Source of the DNA: Anderseniella sp963759095
GTDB taxonomy: Bacteria; Pseudomonadota; Alphaproteobacteria; Rhizobiales; Aestuariivirgaceae
Assembly: GCA_963759095.1 (NCBI GenBank)
Contig: CAVWYF010000024.1
Coordinates: forward strand, 5,782 to 69,781
Reading direction: 5' to 3'
Length of the DNA stretch: 64,000 nucleotides
The position numbers and the translations under genes are program-made. Positions 62,435 through 64,000 of the stretch are shown here, piece after piece. Each line of letters opens with the position of its first letter. The stretch's first letter is position 1. Under the pieces are notes generated by a model. It saw only the letters and a list, made by a program, of their open reading frames with translations. It did not search any database and had not been told where the DNA came from.

Positions 62435-63111
62435 GTGTCCGCCGTTTCTTGCTGGCGCAGGTGATCGGCCAGGGTTTCAATGCAGGCAACAACAATCTGG
62501 TCGTGGGGCACGTCCTTGCTTTCCACCGTGATGTTGGAATTGCCATAGACGGGATAGCGCTCGGCGATCAGCTTGTGCATGACCGCTTCAGGATCATCGG
62601 TTTTCAGCAAAGGTCTGTTGGACCTTTTGCGCACCCGCTTCATCAACAGGTCAAAATCTGCCTTGAGCCAGACGGAAATTCCCTTGTCTGCAATTGCCGT
62701 GCGGGTCTGTTCACTCATATAGGCACCGCCACCGGTTGCCAGCACGCGAGGTTGCTCGTTCAACAGGCGTTCAATGACCCGGCGTTCGCCGTCGCGAAAA
62801 TACTGCTCGCCATGCTCTTCGAAAATCTCCGGAACGGTCTTGCCGGCTGCCTTTTCGATTTCAGTGTCGGCATCGGCAAACGGCAATTTCAGCTTTTTGG
62901 CCAGACGTCTGCCTATGGTGGTTTTGCCTGCGCCCATCAGTCCGATCAGCACAATGCTGCGACCGTCGAGCTGCGACACGATGGTGGTGATATTGTCATT
63001 CGACTTGCTGGTTTCGTTCACTGGTGTTTGAACCCAATTCAGATGTTGAGCTTCATTGGCTCTCTGTTTTTCCTGTTTTAGGAGAAAATGACAATTGATG
63101 CCATAGAACAT
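62431..63111 (-). CDS. aroK: Shikimate kinase
   Basis: A P-loop kinase of the shikimate family. Walker A is GLMGAGKTTIGRRLAKKL, then FADADTEIEKAAGKTVPEIF carries the shikimate-binding Asp, GEQYFRDGERRVIERLL the Arg, and VLATGGGAYM the GGG loop. RSNRPLLKTDDPEAV is the lid. The frame from 63111 gives 226 residues with 30 residues that look non-coding before VNETSKSNDN; a GTG at 63021 would give about 196 residues and a more normal length. No strong ribosome site decides. It is the first gene of aroK-aroB-corC. Confidence 0.95.
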   Translation of the reverse strand: MFYGINCHFLLKQEKQRANEAQHLNWVQTPVNETSKSNDNITTIVSQLDGRSIVLIGLMGAGKTTIGRRLAKKLKLPFADADTEIEKAAGKTVPEIFEEHGEQYFRDGERRVIERLLNEQPRVLATGGGAYMSEQTRTAIADKGISVWLKADFDLLMKRVRKRSNRPLLKTDDPEAVMHKLIAERYPVYGNSNITVESKDVPHDQIVVACIETLADHLRQQETADT

Positions 63112-63271
63112 GCGTGATTTCAGGAAAGTGCAAACCGCCTTAATGATACAGACCCGTTACGGTGGCAAGCCGGCGGCGCGCAAACACTTTGCGATTTAGC
63201 CCGGTTTGTTGCACATTGCAGGTCGCAGAGAACAAATCCTAACTATCTGTTTGAGGAACATATTATCCGTT

Positions 63272-63412
63272 ATGCCTGACAGTCTTCGCTTTCTGTTAAT
63301 CGTACTGTGCTTGGCTGGTGCCGGGTATGGCGCAGTCTGGGGTCTGGCCAATTTTCCGCCCGAGCAGCAAGAAGTGGTGAAGCAGCTTTCCAATGGTGTC
63401 TTCGAAAACTGA
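63272..63412 (+). CDS. Small membrane protein upstream of xerD
   Basis: I use the ATG at 63272 (46 residues): MPDSLRFLLIVLCLAGAGYG followed by AVWGLANFPPEQQEVVKQL. One hydrophobic N-terminal helix is followed by a short amphipathic tail with FPPEQQE. A frame open to 63206 exists but its extra residues are not family-like. A similar small protein precedes xerD in related Rhizobiales, which supports a real gene. Function is unknown. Its end overlaps the xerD start. Confidence 0.6.
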   Translation: MPDSLRFLLIVLCLAGAGYGAVWGLANFPPEQQEVVKQLSNGVFEN

Positions 63413-64000
63413 CAGAGATAATGGTCTGGATCCAGATACACCCATCACAGGCGGCCGGGTCGTCGCATTGTTTCTTGAAATGATGAGTGCCGAACGCGGT
63501 GCATCCGGAAACACTCTTGCAGCCTATGCCCGTGACCTTGAACATTACAGCGGTTTCCTGACAGGGCGTGACTGTGCTCTTGGTGCTGCGGGCAGCGATG
63601 AAGTCCGTGCCTGGCTGAGTGAATTACAGGCAGAAGGACTGGCCAAATCCACCATTGCCCGCAGGCTGTCTGCTGCCCGGCAATTGCACAAGTTTGCTTA
63701 CGCCGAAGGCATTGTGGATGATGATCCTGCAGGTGGCATTGCAGCGCCGCGCAAGGCACGCACCCTGCCAAAGACAATGAGTGTGCGACAGGCGGAAAAA
63801 CTCCTGATCGCAGCGCGTGAGCAGGCGTCAAGCGCGCGCGGCAAGGCGCGGCTGAAAGCGCTGCGCATGGTGTGCCTGACCGAGGTCTTGTACGCAACAG
63901 GACTGCGGGTGTCGGAACTGGTCAGTTTGACGGTCGGCATGGTTTCGGGTGATGACAGGTTTATCACAGTGCGCGGCAAGGGCGGCCGGGAACGGCTGGT
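63393..64000 (+). CDS. xerD: Tyrosine recombinase XerD (partial)
   Basis: The ATG at 63393 begins MVSSKTDRDNGLDPDTPITG and runs off the right edge (about 202 residues). The N-terminal SAM-like domain has VVALFLEMMSAERGASGNTL and AAYARDLEHYSGFL. The catalytic domain starts with VCLTEVLYATGLRVSELVSL, containing the first catalytic Arg, and FITVRGKGGRERL follows with the conserved Lys. The rest lies outside. XerD with XerC resolves chromosome dimers at dif. The start overlaps the small upstream gene. The neighbouring divergent aroK is the usual Rhizobiales order. Confidence 0.93.
   Translation, partial: MVSSKTDRDNGLDPDTPITGGRVVALFLEMMSAERGASGNTLAAYARDLEHYSGFLTGRDCALGAAGSDEVRAWLSELQAEGLAKSTIARRLSAARQLHKFAYAEGIVDDDPAGGIAAPRKARTLPKTMSVRQAEKLLIAAREQASSARGKARLKALRMVCLTEVLYATGLRVSELVSLTVGMVSGDDRFITVRGKGGRERL

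Overview
The window looks like a chromosome segment of a marine or soil alphaproteobacterium of the order Hyphomicrobiales (Rhizobiales). Three blocks support this. One is xerD / aroK-aroB-CorC / bolA / DnaJ-like / cobS-cobT. The second is SUV3-type helicase / S4 protein / fdxA / carD. The third is the abundance of TRAP and TTT solute transporters. Base composition is moderately GC-rich throughout. No database search was possible, so family names rest on recognised motifs, protein length and gene order.

Layout. 1-9607: end of a tripartite tricarboxylate transporter (tctC, partial tctB), aspartate dehydrogenase, gamma-glutamyltransferase, a LysR regulator, a TAXI-type TRAP system and a DadA-like FAD oxidoreductase. 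This reads as a locus for scavenging an amino acid or gamma-glutamyl compound. 9613-24177: a LapA-like type I secretion locus (HlyD adaptor, ABC transporter with a degenerate C39 domain, TolC fragment) and a giant calcium-binding adhesin with about 12 VCBS repeats followed by RTX modules. The adhesin lacks its 5' end, which abuts a TolC gene lacking its own 5' end, and it carries two frameshifts. 24191-36355: a sugar-acid locus with L-idonate 5-dehydrogenase, gluconate 5-dehydrogenase, gluconokinase and 6-phosphogluconate dehydrogenase. With these are a DctPQM TRAP importer, an enolase-superfamily dehydratase, a PhyH-type dioxygenase, a shikimate-dehydrogenase paralogue, a beta-hydroxyacid dehydrogenase and a GntR regulator with two visible operators. 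36385-37821: an IS30 element nested between inverted repeats. 37856-43717: a second TRAP operon with an amidase and a D-2-hydroxyacid dehydrogenase. 44074-46516: a small DUF1127-like gene, a decayed tRNA-Arg copy, a 2OG-Fe(II) hydroxylase gene, an IS481 element and an intact tRNA-Arg(CCU). 46680-64000: mostly housekeeping genes (carD, fdxA, S4 protein, SUV3-like helicase, rpmB, cobT, cobS, J-domain protein, bolA, CorC, aroB, aroK, xerD).

How the genes work together. The sugar-acid locus can be read as uptake, then L-idonate to 5-ketogluconate to gluconate to 6-phosphogluconate to ribulose 5-phosphate. A FadR-type GntR protein probably controls it through perfect palindromes with the core ATTGTCTGACAAT. 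All four transporter operons have a strong stem-loop between the solute-binding-protein gene and its permease genes, probably to give an excess of binding protein. A family of short palindromes with core ATGGGTTCA-nn-TGAACCCAT occurs at least four times in intergenic DNA.

The points most worth following are the chimeric T1SS-adhesin junction, the 2.5-kb RTX super-repeat, the regulon and unexplained enzymes of the sugar-acid locus, and the tRNA-Arg remnant beside the IS481 region. Several single-base indels (two in the adhesin, one in the GntR gene) could be real mutations or sequence errors.
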